Assembly (NCBI GenBank): GCA_016284045.1
Contig: JAEEOB010000106.1
Coordinates: 22,106 to 86,105, forward strand
Length of the DNA: 64,000 bases
Direction of reading: 5' to 3'
Source: Bacteroidaceae bacterium
Lineage (GTDB): Bacteria > Bacteroidota > Bacteroidia > Bacteroidales > Bacteroidaceae
Below the pieces are notes generated by a model. The model did no database searches. It was given only the letters and a program-made list of their open reading frames with translations, and was not told the origin of the DNA. Positions 56,487 to 64,000 of the stretch are shown piece after piece. Position 1 is the stretch's first letter; the number at the start of each line of letters is the position of its first letter. The position numbers were made by a program, and so were the translations under genes.

Positions 56487-56606
56487 ATTTATGTGTTTTC
56501 TTTACAAAACAATGACCTTTTCTTCTTTCAAATAGTTGCCGAAAAAGCGTAAAATCAAACAATTATTCAATAAAATCAGCGTGTGTTAGGGATTTTTGTC
56601 AACTTT

Positions 56607-56638
56607 TTTGCTTGTTTCTTTAAAAAGTGTTAACTTTG
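56607..56638 (+). promoter_or_regulatory. Possible promoter for the porin-symporter genes
   Basis: TTTG (56607-56610), a 20-bp spacer and TAACTTTG (56631-56638). The next start codon is about 240 bp downstream, so the leader would be long and include the composite repeat. It might instead be left over from a lost gene. Confidence 0.45.
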
Positions 56639-56876
56639 CAGAAACATTAGTTTTTTTATGTCAGAGGAATAAAGGATTAAAAGGATTTTTAATTTTTTCC
56701 AAGTGGATTATAATTCAGTCCTTAATACATGAAGTTTAAGTAATCATTCGTGTAATATATTCGTGGAATTTGTGGAATTCGAGTACGAAGTAAATATCCG
56801 CATGGTCACAAAAAACTACAAACTAACAGCTATAAACTAAAGAAGTAATTTGTGTTTAATTAAAATATTGTAAGAA

Positions 56877-57962
56877 ATGAGAAAACAGACAATGAAATTC
56901 AGGACACTCGCTGTGCTGATGGCGGTGTTCAGCAGCGTGGCTGCCATGGGACAACAAAACTCCGGCGATATCGACTGGATGAAAGAGTTGACATCCCGAA
57001 TCACGTTGAACGGTTATGCGCAGGGCGGCTATTCATTCAGCGACCCCAGCGCGAAACGACAAAACAGCTTCAACCTGAAACGCACCCTTTTGTGGGCAAA
57101 AGCAAGAATCACAGACAGATGGTCTTTCTTGTTTATGCATGATTTTTCGAGTGTCGTTCAGGAGTATTACACAGACTACAGGATAACAAACAACAAGGCT
57201 TTGAATGTGCGCCTTGGACAGTTCAAACATTCTTATACGATGGAGAATCCGCTGTCGCCGACTGCCCTTGAGCTTATCGACGTCTATTCGCAGGCTGTGC
57301 TCTTCCTCGCTGGTGAGGGGCCAGACCCGCTCAACGGCGTGAACTACGGACGCGACATGGGACTGATGTTCTATGGTGACGTGCTCAACGACAAGGTTCA
57401 TTACGAGTTTGCGGTAATGAACGGCGGACAGATAAACAAAGTGGATAAGAACAACCAGAAAGACCTGCTTGGCAAGCTTGAATACAAGCCGTTAGACGGA
57501 CTGCGCCTCGTGGCGTCGGGCTATCTGGGCAAAGGCCATGCCGTGGGCACTGCCGCATGGAACCCTTCTGTGAAAGAGGGCGACGACTACACGCGTAACC
57601 GCTACAGCGTGGGTGCTGAATACAAGTTCGGACAGTATGCTCCCGGCAAATTCAAGGAGGCACGTCCCGTAAGCATCCGTGCAGAGTGGCTCGGCGGTAA
57701 GGACGGCGACGTGGGCAGCCGCGGCGGCTATATCACGGGTTGTGTGCCGCTCGTACAGGCCATCGACCTCGTGGCGAGTGCGGAGACCTTCAACCGCAAC
57801 ACCGACATCAAAGGCTGGGACCAGACCAACCTGACCGTCGGACTGCAGTACTGGTTCTACAAGAAATGCCGTATTCAGGCTCAATACACCCGCTGCATCA
57901 CAGGCAACAAGCTCCCTAACGACTACAACTGGCTCCAGGCACAGATGCAGGTGGCATTTTGA
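56877..57962 (+). CDS. Outer-membrane porin (OprO/OprP-like)
   Basis: A 361-residue exported beta-barrel protein. The signal peptide ends at AAMGQ (about residue 26). The body shows alternating strands with the pattern ITLNGYAQGGYSF, NLKRTLLWAKARI, RITNNKALNVRLGQFKHSYT and a final aromatic strand QAQMQVAF. This fits the phosphate-selective porin O/P family. The substrate is unknown: Bacteroidetes porins of this family are not always phosphate-specific. It precedes a sodium:solute symporter, and the pair may import one small solute together, which is inference. Confidence 0.85.
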   Translation: MRKQTMKFRTLAVLMAVFSSVAAMGQQNSGDIDWMKELTSRITLNGYAQGGYSFSDPSAKRQNSFNLKRTLLWAKARITDRWSFLFMHDFSSVVQEYYTDYRITNNKALNVRLGQFKHSYTMENPLSPTALELIDVYSQAVLFLAGEGPDPLNGVNYGRDMGLMFYGDVLNDKVHYEFAVMNGGQINKVDKNNQKDLLGKLEYKPLDGLRLVASGYLGKGHAVGTAAWNPSVKEGDDYTRNRYSVGAEYKFGQYAPGKFKEARPVSIRAEWLGGKDGDVGSRGGYITGCVPLVQAIDLVASAETFNRNTDIKGWDQTNLTVGLQYWFYKKCRIQAQYTRCITGNKLPNDYNWLQAQMQVAF

Positions 57963-57974
57963 TTCTAGTGGGGA

Positions 57975-58032
57975 CTAGATATTCTAGATGCTCTAGATTT
58001 TCTAGATATTCTAGTTTCTCTAGATTCTCTAG
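57975..58032. repeat. 9-bp tandem array with TCTAGA core
   Basis: CTAGATATT, CTAGATGCT, CTAGATTTT, CTAGTTTCT and CTAGATTCT repeat with a 9-bp period between the porin and the symporter. TCTAGA is palindromic. Confidence 0.9.
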
Positions 58033-58079
58033 AAATAAATACATCGTAAATTATTTTAATTTTTAAATCCAATTAGGTT

Positions 58080-59633
58080 GTGTTTATCAAGATATTATTG
58101 ACAGTCATCTTCTTGGCTGTGACTGTGTTTGTGGGTGTTTATTCCCGCAAACAGGCAAAGAGTGTGGACGGATTTGTGCTTGGCGGACGCTCGGTCGGTC
58201 CCTGGCTCTCCGCTTTTGCTTTCGGAACCAGTTATTTCTCGGCAGTGGTGTTTGTGGGCTATGCCGGACAGTTCGGATGGAAATACGGTCTTTCATCCTC
58301 ATGGATAGGTATCGGTAATGCCGTTATCGGATCGCTGCTGGCATGGATAATCCTCGGACGCCGAACGAAGCTGATGACTCAGCATATCGAGTCGCGGACG
58401 ATGCCCGACTTCTTCGGCACCCGCTACAACAACCAGGGGTTGCGTATCGCCGCGTCGATTATCGCCTTCGTCTTCCTGATTCCTTACACCGCAGGTGTGT
58501 ATAAAGGCATCTCGAAACTGTTTGAGATGGGCTTCGGCATACCTTACGAGTACTGCGTCATCATTATGTCGCTCCTCACTGCCGTCTATGTGATTCTCGG
58601 AGGCTATAAGGCGACTGCGCTCAACGACTTCATCCAGGGCATCATCATGCTCTTCGGCATCGTCACCGTCATCGCGGCGGTGCTCAACACCCAAGGAGGT
58701 CTCTCGGAGGCCTTCTCTAAAATCTCGGAGGTGCCGAGCGACGCGAACCCTGCGGTGAACGGCAGTTTCGGCAGCCTGTTCGGACCTGACCCGTGGAACC
58801 TCCTCGGCGTGGTGGTGCTGACCTCGCTCGGCACGATGGGCCTGCCGCAGATGGTGGGCAAGTTCTATTCCATCACCGACGAGAAAGCTATCAAGCGTGG
58901 TACCATCATCTCCACGATTTTCGCGTTTATCGTGGCTGGAGGCTGCTATTTCCTCGGTGGATTCGGACGCTTGTTCTCAGGCTCGCTTGAGTTTGTGGAG
59001 AAGAACGGTGCGATGGTGCCGGCAGATTTCGACTCCGTGATTCCGTCGATGTTGTCGGGCTTGCCCGACATCCTGATTGCTCTCGTGGTGCTGCTCGTGC
59101 TCTCGGCATCAATGTCCACGCTGGCATCGCTTGTGCTCACGTCTGCTTCGACGATGACCCTCGACTTGATTTACCGCGACAAGAAGTCGCTCCCCGGTGA
59201 GGTGGAGGAGGGTTCCATCGACGACATGGTGGCAGAGAAGATAGAGAAACGCAAGGTGATCGTGATGCGTGTGCTGATTGTGTTCTTCATCGTCATCGCC
59301 CTGATGATTGCCCTGAACCCGCCTACGTTCATCGCCCAGCTGATGGGTATCTCATGGGGAGCCCTCGCCGGTGCGTTCCTTGCCCCGTTCATGGTAGGAC
59401 TCTACTGGAAACGGGTGACCACAGCAGCCGTATGGGCGTGCTTCGCATGGGGTGTGGGTATCACGGTGGTGAACATGCTGTTCAACAACGCCATCGCCAA
59501 CCCCATCAACTGCGGTGCCATCGCCATGGTGGGCGGATTCCCGATTGTGATTCTCGTAAGCCTCTTCACGCCGAAGTTGCCTGCAGCATACGTCAACAAC
59601 ATTTTCGACTGCTACAAGAAGAAGAGCCTTTAG
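58080..59633 (+). CDS. Sodium:solute symporter (SSS family)
   Basis: A 517-residue inner-membrane transporter with about 13 hydrophobic segments, of the SSF fold (proline, pantothenate, sialic acid and other substrates). Family elements seen are GGRSVGPWLSAFAFGTSYFSAV near the start, ESRTMPDFFGTRYNNQGLR and the SSS sodium-site stretch VLSASMSTLASLVLTSAS around residues 340-358. The start is probably GTG; no ATG lies close in frame. The gene follows the porin by 117 bp. The solute cannot be told from the sequence. Confidence 0.88.
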   Translation: MFIKILLTVIFLAVTVFVGVYSRKQAKSVDGFVLGGRSVGPWLSAFAFGTSYFSAVVFVGYAGQFGWKYGLSSSWIGIGNAVIGSLLAWIILGRRTKLMTQHIESRTMPDFFGTRYNNQGLRIAASIIAFVFLIPYTAGVYKGISKLFEMGFGIPYEYCVIIMSLLTAVYVILGGYKATALNDFIQGIIMLFGIVTVIAAVLNTQGGLSEAFSKISEVPSDANPAVNGSFGSLFGPDPWNLLGVVVLTSLGTMGLPQMVGKFYSITDEKAIKRGTIISTIFAFIVAGGCYFLGGFGRLFSGSLEFVEKNGAMVPADFDSVIPSMLSGLPDILIALVVLLVLSASMSTLASLVLTSASTMTLDLIYRDKKSLPGEVEEGSIDDMVAEKIEKRKVIVMRVLIVFFIVIALMIALNPPTFIAQLMGISWGALAGAFLAPFMVGLYWKRVTTAAVWACFAWGVGITVVNMLFNNAIANPINCGAIAMVGGFPIVILVSLFTPKLPAAYVNNIFDCYKKKSL

Positions 59634-59740
59634 TCAGATTACTCTGATTACTCAGAAAACTCCGAATACTCTGATTATTCTGATTACTCTGAATACTCCG
59701 ATTACTCAGAAAACTCTGAAAACTCCGATTACTCAGACAT
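59634..59740. repeat. 9-bp tandem array, about 11 units
   Basis: GATTACTCT, GATTACTCA, GAAAACTCC, GAATACTCT and GATTATTCT repeat with an exact 9-bp period between the symporter and the thioesterase. The phase is exact for the whole length. Confidence 0.9.
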
Positions 59741-59758
59741 CAAAATCCTCTTGATTTC

Positions 59759-60157
59759 ATGAATTTAAAAGAATTTTTCAAGAACGACCGTTTTGCAGCG
59801 ATGATAGGTGCTGAGCTGGTTGAAGTCAGCGAAGGCTATGCGAAAGCCCGTATGCTGGTGACAGCAGAGCATCTCAACGCCACAGGCTATTGTCAGGGCG
59901 GTGCGCTCTTCACGCTTGCCGACCTGGCGTTTGCAGCGGCGGTGAACAGCCACTTGCAAGTCACGGTGGCGATTTCATCCAACATGACGTATGTGAGCAA
60001 TGTGAAAGGGGGATGGGTGTATGCGGAGGCTCGTGAGATTGTAAATCACAGAAAAATACCTTATTGTGAGGTTCGCGTCAGCTCAGAGGATGGCAAGCTC
60101 CTTGCCATCCTCAACTCCTCCGCCTACCGCATGGACCGCACAATCGAAGCGCTGTGA
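59759..60157 (+). CDS. PaaI-type hotdog-fold thioesterase
   Basis: A 132-residue protein with the hotdog thioesterase pattern: LVTAEHLNATGYCQGGALFTLADLAFAAAVNSH (cited as HLNATGYCQGGALF) holds the catalytic region, with the glycine-rich turn and the aspartate in TLADLAF. It likely hydrolyses small acyl-CoA esters in the cytosol. The length fits the family. Third in the forward porin-symporter run. Confidence 0.88.
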   Translation: MNLKEFFKNDRFAAMIGAELVEVSEGYAKARMLVTAEHLNATGYCQGGALFTLADLAFAAAVNSHLQVTVAISSNMTYVSNVKGGWVYAEAREIVNHRKIPYCEVRVSSEDGKLLAILNSSAYRMDRTIEAL

Positions 60158-60336
60158 GACATTTTTATATTTTCTATTGCTATCGTCTGCCATTCATGTA
60201 TTTGCATGTGTAGCAGACTTTTTCTATATGGTCTTGTTTTTTATCATATTAATCATCTTATATATATGTCATTAAGCCATTTTGAGCATCGCGGTCATTG
60301 AATTCAGTTAATTCCTGTAATTCCTGTTAATAAAAA

Positions 60337-61098
60337 TCATTTTCCGTTCCTGACAATCACGCTTCCGTTTGCCTGATGTGTGGCGAGGATGAGTACCTCC
60401 GCTATCTGCACATGTGCCGGTGCGTTTGCCGCATAGAGCGCCACGTCGCCGATGTCGTCGCCTGTGAGAGGTTTGATTCCTGTGTAGAGTGTTTTGGCGC
60501 GGCCGGTGTCACCATGGAACCGCACGTTGCTGAAGTTTGTCTCCACCAGTCCAGGCTTCAGGTTTGTGACGCGCAGTGCGGTGTTAGCCACGTCGATGCG
60601 CAGACCGTCGGTCAGTGCTTTCACTGCGGATTTCGTGGCGCAATACACGTTGCCGCCGGCGTAGGCGGCATCACCTGCCACCGAACCGATGTTGATGATA
60701 TGCCCTTTGTCGCGCGCTACCATTCCTGGAACGATAAGCCGGGTCATCGTGAGCAGCCCCTTGATGTTGGTGTCAATCATCGTCTCCCAGTCGTCCATGT
60801 CGCCCTCGTATTCAGGCTCCAGCCCTAAGGCAAGCCCTGCGTTGTTTATAAGCACGTCGATGGACTGCCATTCCTCGGGAATACTCTCCACCGCCGCTGC
60901 AGCCGCCTTGCGGTCGCGCACGTCGAACACCAGCGGCAGCACCTCGCAGCCCTGAGATTTCAGCTCTTCGCAGATTTCCGTCAGCCGGCGCTCGTTTCTG
61001 CCGGTCAGAATCAGCCGGTCGCCGTTAGCTGCGAATTTTTTGGCGCAACCGAGTCCGATTCCGCTTGTCGCACCCGTTATCAATACAGTTCTTTTCAT
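60337..61098 (-). CDS. SDR-family oxidoreductase (YdfG-like)
   Basis: A 253-residue short-chain dehydrogenase/reductase. The Rossmann motif TGATSGIGLG is at the N-terminus, NNAG lies in VLINNAGLAL, and the catalytic YCATKSAVKAL (YxxxK) with the preceding serine in INIGSVAGD is intact. Sequence style fits NADP-dependent 3-hydroxy acid or serine dehydrogenases of the YdfG type. The substrate is not certain. It is followed on the reverse strand by a short AATTCCTGT repeat. Confidence 0.9.
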   Translation of the reverse strand: MKRTVLITGATSGIGLGCAKKFAANGDRLILTGRNERRLTEICEELKSQGCEVLPLVFDVRDRKAAAAAVESIPEEWQSIDVLINNAGLALGLEPEYEGDMDDWETMIDTNIKGLLTMTRLIVPGMVARDKGHIINIGSVAGDAAYAGGNVYCATKSAVKALTDGLRIDVANTALRVTNLKPGLVETNFSNVRFHGDTGRAKTLYTGIKPLTGDDIGDVALYAANAPAHVQIAEVLILATHQANGSVIVRNGK

Positions 61099-61135
61099 TT
61101 TATTTCAGTTTTTATATGTAATCGCATCGTTTAAA

Positions 61136-61154
61136 ATGCCTGAAAAACAGGCAT
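61136..61154 (-). terminator. Hairpin between the dockerin protein and the SDR gene
   Basis: ATGCCTG and CAGGCAT enclose a 5-nt loop and are followed on the reverse strand by TTTT. It may end the dockerin-protein transcript. Confidence 0.55.
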
Positions 61155-61165
61155 GAAAAATCTAA

Positions 61166-61190
61166 AAATTCCTGTAATTCCTGTAAAATA
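61166..61190. repeat. Short AATTCCTGT repeat
   Basis: Two copies of AATTCCTGT lie next to the stop of the dockerin gene. The same motif occurs twice at 60309-60328 next to the stop of the SDR gene. Confidence 0.5.
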
Positions 61191-61193
61191 ATA

Positions 61194-63383
61194 TCATTTT
61201 CCTGCCATGATGTTGATGACAGCCACGACATCCGAGATGTTCACGGCTCCGTCGCTGTTCACGTCTGCGTTGGCATACGTCGCCGTGCCCGCCATCTGGT
61301 TGATGATAGCCACCACGTCCGAGATGTTAACTGCGCCGTCGAGGTTCACGTCTCCTTTCAGCTTTTTACTCTTCACCACGAACCGTTTCGCTTTTACGTC
61401 AGACCCTGTTGACGTGTCGTAGATGAACGGGAACTCGCATTTCCATGATTTCGGCTCAACCACCTCCACAGACTCCTCGTCCAGCTCCACGCCATACACG
61501 ATAAGCGGAGCGGCATACTCAACGTCACTGGACTCATAGTCCGACTCCACGGTCAGGTTGCTGTTCATGATGCCAAGACACTCTAATGGTTTGGTAGGAG
61601 TCCCTCCGAAGGCGTAGGAGAGTAATGACAGGGCGCCGGTGATACCGGCCGGCGCCTTCACGTTTACGTTGCCGCAGTCAGCCAGCATGATATGCTGGAA
61701 GGCTGTCTCTATGCCGTAAGCGTTGGAGCTGACGTCGAGGCTGCCCGGACCGCTGATGGTCAGCATGCCCATATTGTCCAGGTCATCGCTCTGTGACACG
61801 GAGGCGATGGCGTTTTCCTCGCTCGTTATGGTGTTCTTGCCCAGCAGATAGATGTTGAAGTTGTCCTGCTCCGAATGGATGCCGATTGCCTCCTTGCCTG
61901 TCGTGATATGGGCGTTGTTCAGTATCAGCAGCTGCTTGTCGGGGTTGTAACTCACCGTACCGTCGCCAAGCACGTCGTTTTTGTTTTTCCAGGTCACTTG
62001 CGTTCCTTTCACCTTCACTGGATAGTTGGCTATGTCGAACACCACATGAGGCACCACGTTGTTGTCGCCGACCATGATTTTCTTCGTGCCGTAGTCAAAA
62101 TAGGCGTCTTCCGGCTCAATCAGCTCCACACCGTTCGTGATGATGCTGTCCACCTCAAAGAAGGTGTATTGAGGAGAGGTGATGTCCAGACGCGTGTTGT
62201 CGATGATCAGTTTGCGGTCTTCTCGGGTGGCAGAGTTCTGCGCACCTATGAATGCGATGTTGTTGTAGTTGGTGCTTTCCGAAACCATCTTCACTGATTT
62301 GCAGGCTAAGGTCACCGGGTAATGGGGGGTGATGTAAATCATCGGACGGTACGCCTCCTCGGGAGAATGAATGTTCAGTGTTCCGTCTCCTTCTATGCGT
62401 AAGGTGCAGATAGAGGGATAAATGGCTGTCTGCGTTTTGTTCAGATTGAGATAGTTGTCGCCAATCAGGCGAATCGTGAAGTCTTTGGGGCGCTTGGAAT
62501 TATAAACGAAATAGATGAGCACATTGAAATTGCTCCCGGCTTCGTCCCATTCCAGCGTGGCGTTGTCGAACGTCAGCACATGTTCGTCTTTGTCGTAACT
62601 GATACTGCCGCTTTTCAGACACTCTGGCTTGATATTGTCCCAGTTCCACGACGACACCGGCTCACCGCCGATATAGATGTATGGAAATTCACCGGCCTTC
62701 ACTTCGCCGGTGTATCTGCTGCCTTTGCTGTCAACCATATACCGATTGTTCTGGTCGTATTTACCATTCTCTGGCAGTATGAACGACATGGAATCGTGAA
62801 GGTAGAAATATTGAACACCTTCCACTGCGCACGACTCATTGTCGGTGGATTTCAGCCACAGATTGCAGTTGCCCGACACGCGTACCGAGTTATAAAAGCT
62901 TTTCGTGGATACGGCCTGCTTTCCTTCAGCGATAAATGTCACGCCGTCCCAGAGACGGAGATCGCAGATGTAGGAGCCTCCAAAATCCTGCAATAACACC
63001 GCCGCTTTCAGGCTGCTGTGCAGTTCAAGCGAGCCGCCCGCGTCCTCTATCTCGTTGTAGTTCGCACCGCATACTAACGCGTCCAGGTCGCTATAGACAT
63101 AGTTCTTGCCTTTCAGGTGGATGCTGCAGTTGTGGTAAACACCGGCATCTATCATGATGCCTCTTTCGTATTCGCCCACTGTGTTGATGTCCACGTCGTT
63201 CAGGTAGAGATGACACGCGTATGTGTCGTCCTCGAACAGCACGCTCCCGTATTTTATCCAGTTGCAGTTGCTTTTCGTGTACGTCACGCCCGACTCCAGC
63301 TTCTTGTCGCCGATATAAACAGCGCCGTATGCCGCCACACTCACGAAAATCACTGCCAGTAAAGTTAATAGTACTCGTTTCAT
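61194..63383 (-). CDS. Secreted beta-helix-like protein with C-terminal dockerin pair
   Basis: A 729-residue exported protein. The signal peptide ends at AAYGA (about residue 20). The body has several repeats of a segment of about 170-200 residues with the pattern SYDKDEHVLTFDNATL, TIRLIGDNYLNL, NIYLLGKNTITSEENAIA and LTISGPGSLDVSS, typical of right-handed beta-helix or repeating carbohydrate-binding proteins in Bacteroidetes (compare Cthe_2159-type domains). The C-terminal dockerin doublet is at 677-728, ending MAGK. No catalytic motif is seen, so it is a binding or structural surface protein. It has no clear consensus promoter within 100 bp. Confidence 0.82.
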   Translation of the reverse strand: MKRVLLTLLAVIFVSVAAYGAVYIGDKKLESGVTYTKSNCNWIKYGSVLFEDDTYACHLYLNDVDINTVGEYERGIMIDAGVYHNCSIHLKGKNYVYSDLDALVCGANYNEIEDAGGSLELHSSLKAAVLLQDFGGSYICDLRLWDGVTFIAEGKQAVSTKSFYNSVRVSGNCNLWLKSTDNESCAVEGVQYFYLHDSMSFILPENGKYDQNNRYMVDSKGSRYTGEVKAGEFPYIYIGGEPVSSWNWDNIKPECLKSGSISYDKDEHVLTFDNATLEWDEAGSNFNVLIYFVYNSKRPKDFTIRLIGDNYLNLNKTQTAIYPSICTLRIEGDGTLNIHSPEEAYRPMIYITPHYPVTLACKSVKMVSESTNYNNIAFIGAQNSATREDRKLIIDNTRLDITSPQYTFFEVDSIITNGVELIEPEDAYFDYGTKKIMVGDNNVVPHVVFDIANYPVKVKGTQVTWKNKNDVLGDGTVSYNPDKQLLILNNAHITTGKEAIGIHSEQDNFNIYLLGKNTITSEENAIASVSQSDDLDNMGMLTISGPGSLDVSSNAYGIETAFQHIMLADCGNVNVKAPAGITGALSLLSYAFGGTPTKPLECLGIMNSNLTVESDYESSDVEYAAPLIVYGVELDEESVEVVEPKSWKCEFPFIYDTSTGSDVKAKRFVVKSKKLKGDVNLDGAVNISDVVAIINQMAGTATYANADVNSDGAVNISDVVAVINIMAGK

Positions 63384-63504
63384 ATGCTTAAAAGGTTTGA
63401 TTATTTATTCAACTTTCGCAAGTATTTGAAAAAGCTGATAATTATTAAGTTCTATTTATTTTTGAGTGATTCTAATATCGATTTATCATTGGAAAAACTA
63501 TCGT

Positions 63505-63565
63505 CCACGAGCCTCAGGCTCGTTAACTCCCTTTTATAACTTCCTTTTATAACTTCCTTTTTTAC
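63505..63565. repeat. TTAACTCC element at the end of the window
   Basis: CCACGAGCCTCAGGCTCG (hairpin), then TTAACTCCC and two AACTTCC units with TTTTAT between them. It is upstream of the reverse dockerin gene but in the opposite orientation to the other three arrays. Confidence 0.6.
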
Positions 63566-64000
63566 TTCAGAAACTTGAATTATTTACCGTTAGTTGAAAA
63601 TTGTCATCAAAAAATTACTGTTAGTGGAAGATTATCTGCAAAAGTAGCAAAAAAGTGGAGAATCACCAAATTTTGGAAAAGATTTTCACTTTTTTATCTC
63701 ATGCCATCCGCAAGGCTTCTAAAAACTATAAACTAAAAATTATAAACTAAACTGGTCGTCCTGACCGCACAACAGACCAGCGAGATTGAGGAACAGTGAG
63801 AGCAAAGCAGAACTTGTTCGAGCTTTGCCGAGTCGAGACGAAATCCTGCGAAGCGAAGCACGGTCAAAACCAGCCGCATGGCCACTATAAACTATCAACT
63901 AAAAACTACAAACTAATTTTTTTGAACTACCACTGTTACTTCCGAGACTTAAATTTCAAATTAATCGCTCAGACATAGCATCACTTTCAAGGAAAATTCG
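63566..64000. other. Repeat-rich spacer at the window end
   Basis: It has the composite repeat twice (63705-63790 and 63860-63916: CCGCATGGC, then CTATAAACTA-type units) and a block with GAGAGCAAAGCAGAACTTG and TTTGCCGAG that resembles, on the other strand, the 95-bp repeat near 34.4 kb. A short frame at 63796-63978 is made of these repeats. No gene is supported. Confidence 0.5.

Larger units (their letters stand above)
56221..56876. other. 656-bp spacer with tandem palindromes and a promoter-like site
   Basis: No gene is visible. It holds a mini-hairpin AGAACGAAGTTCT, the two palindromes at 56396-56437 and 56453-56486, a TTTG (56607-56610) with a 20-bp spacer and TAACTTTG (56631-56638), and the composite repeat at 56797-56843. 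Confidence 0.6.

Noticed and set aside
63796..63978. 60-codon forward frame at the window end
   Set aside because: It is made of dispersed repeat pieces and lysine-rich random-looking codons.

Overview
The window looks like a chromosomal segment of a Bacteroidales bacterium, most likely a member of the Prevotella / Segatella / Xylanibacter group. This is inferred from gene content and promoter type. Repeatedly there is a TTTG box, about 19 bp, then a TAnnTTTG box, which is the Bacteroidetes primary-sigma promoter. Signal peptides often end in AQ or FA before the mature protein, and several secreted proteins carry paired dockerin-like EF-hand repeats. No tRNA or rRNA gene, CRISPR array, IS transposase, susC/susD pair or type IX sorting domain was seen.

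Layout. 1-4.6 kb: rsfS, ftsH (with a very long acidic tail) and cdsA, forward. 4.6-9.8 kb: two reverse genes, a secreted BNR/LamG/dockerin protein and an AAA ATPase of the DUF234 type with its own promoter and an upstream palindrome. 10.5-17.4 kb: a reverse six-gene run (polyprenol-phosphate glycosyltransferase, dihydroorotase, free-standing MetH activation domain, membrane metallophosphoesterase, plsC, an unknown membrane protein) behind one promoter near 17.45 kb. 17.5-29.5 kb: a glycine-zipper lipoprotein, mfd, a DUF4450-like secreted protein, rubrerythrin, an SH3b protein, an alpha/beta hydrolase (reverse), a VanX-type dipeptidase and a branched-chain aminotransferase. 29.5-40.2 kb: mostly housekeeping genes (trmB, rpmH reverse, efp, nitrilase-family amidase, a CotH-kinase-like protein, lptF/lptG-type permease, ribBA, Bax-inhibitor-1 protein, aspartate aminotransferase).

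40.3-41.1 kb holds a decayed AAA-ATPase/PD-(D/E)XK gene that has lost the nuclease core, followed by a CAT-like acetyltransferase. 42-56 kb is the accessory core. It holds a zinc-metalloprotease-like dockerin protein, a CapA-like phosphoesterase, two tandem paralogues that join a glycine-rich beta-helix-like region, an internal dockerin pair and three C-terminal modules each, and a C10 (streptopain-type) cysteine protease ending in a dockerin pair. 56.9-61.1 kb: porin, sodium:solute symporter, hotdog thioesterase and an SDR oxidoreductase. 61.2-63.4 kb: another beta-helix-like dockerin protein (reverse).

Two themes stand out. First, six secreted proteins share an almost identical DVNxDGxVDISDVVA-type doublet, five of them within 21 kb, with no cohesin visible. 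This suggests a shared surface-anchoring or assembly module whose partner lies elsewhere. Second, the spacers between genes are unusually structured. There are 9- or 10-bp tandem arrays of different sequence between co-directional genes, 7-bp arrays, leaders built from TTAACTCC alternating with mini-hairpins, a 95-bp tandem repeat that carries the lptFG promoter, and large palindromes. None of these is explained by the genes around them.
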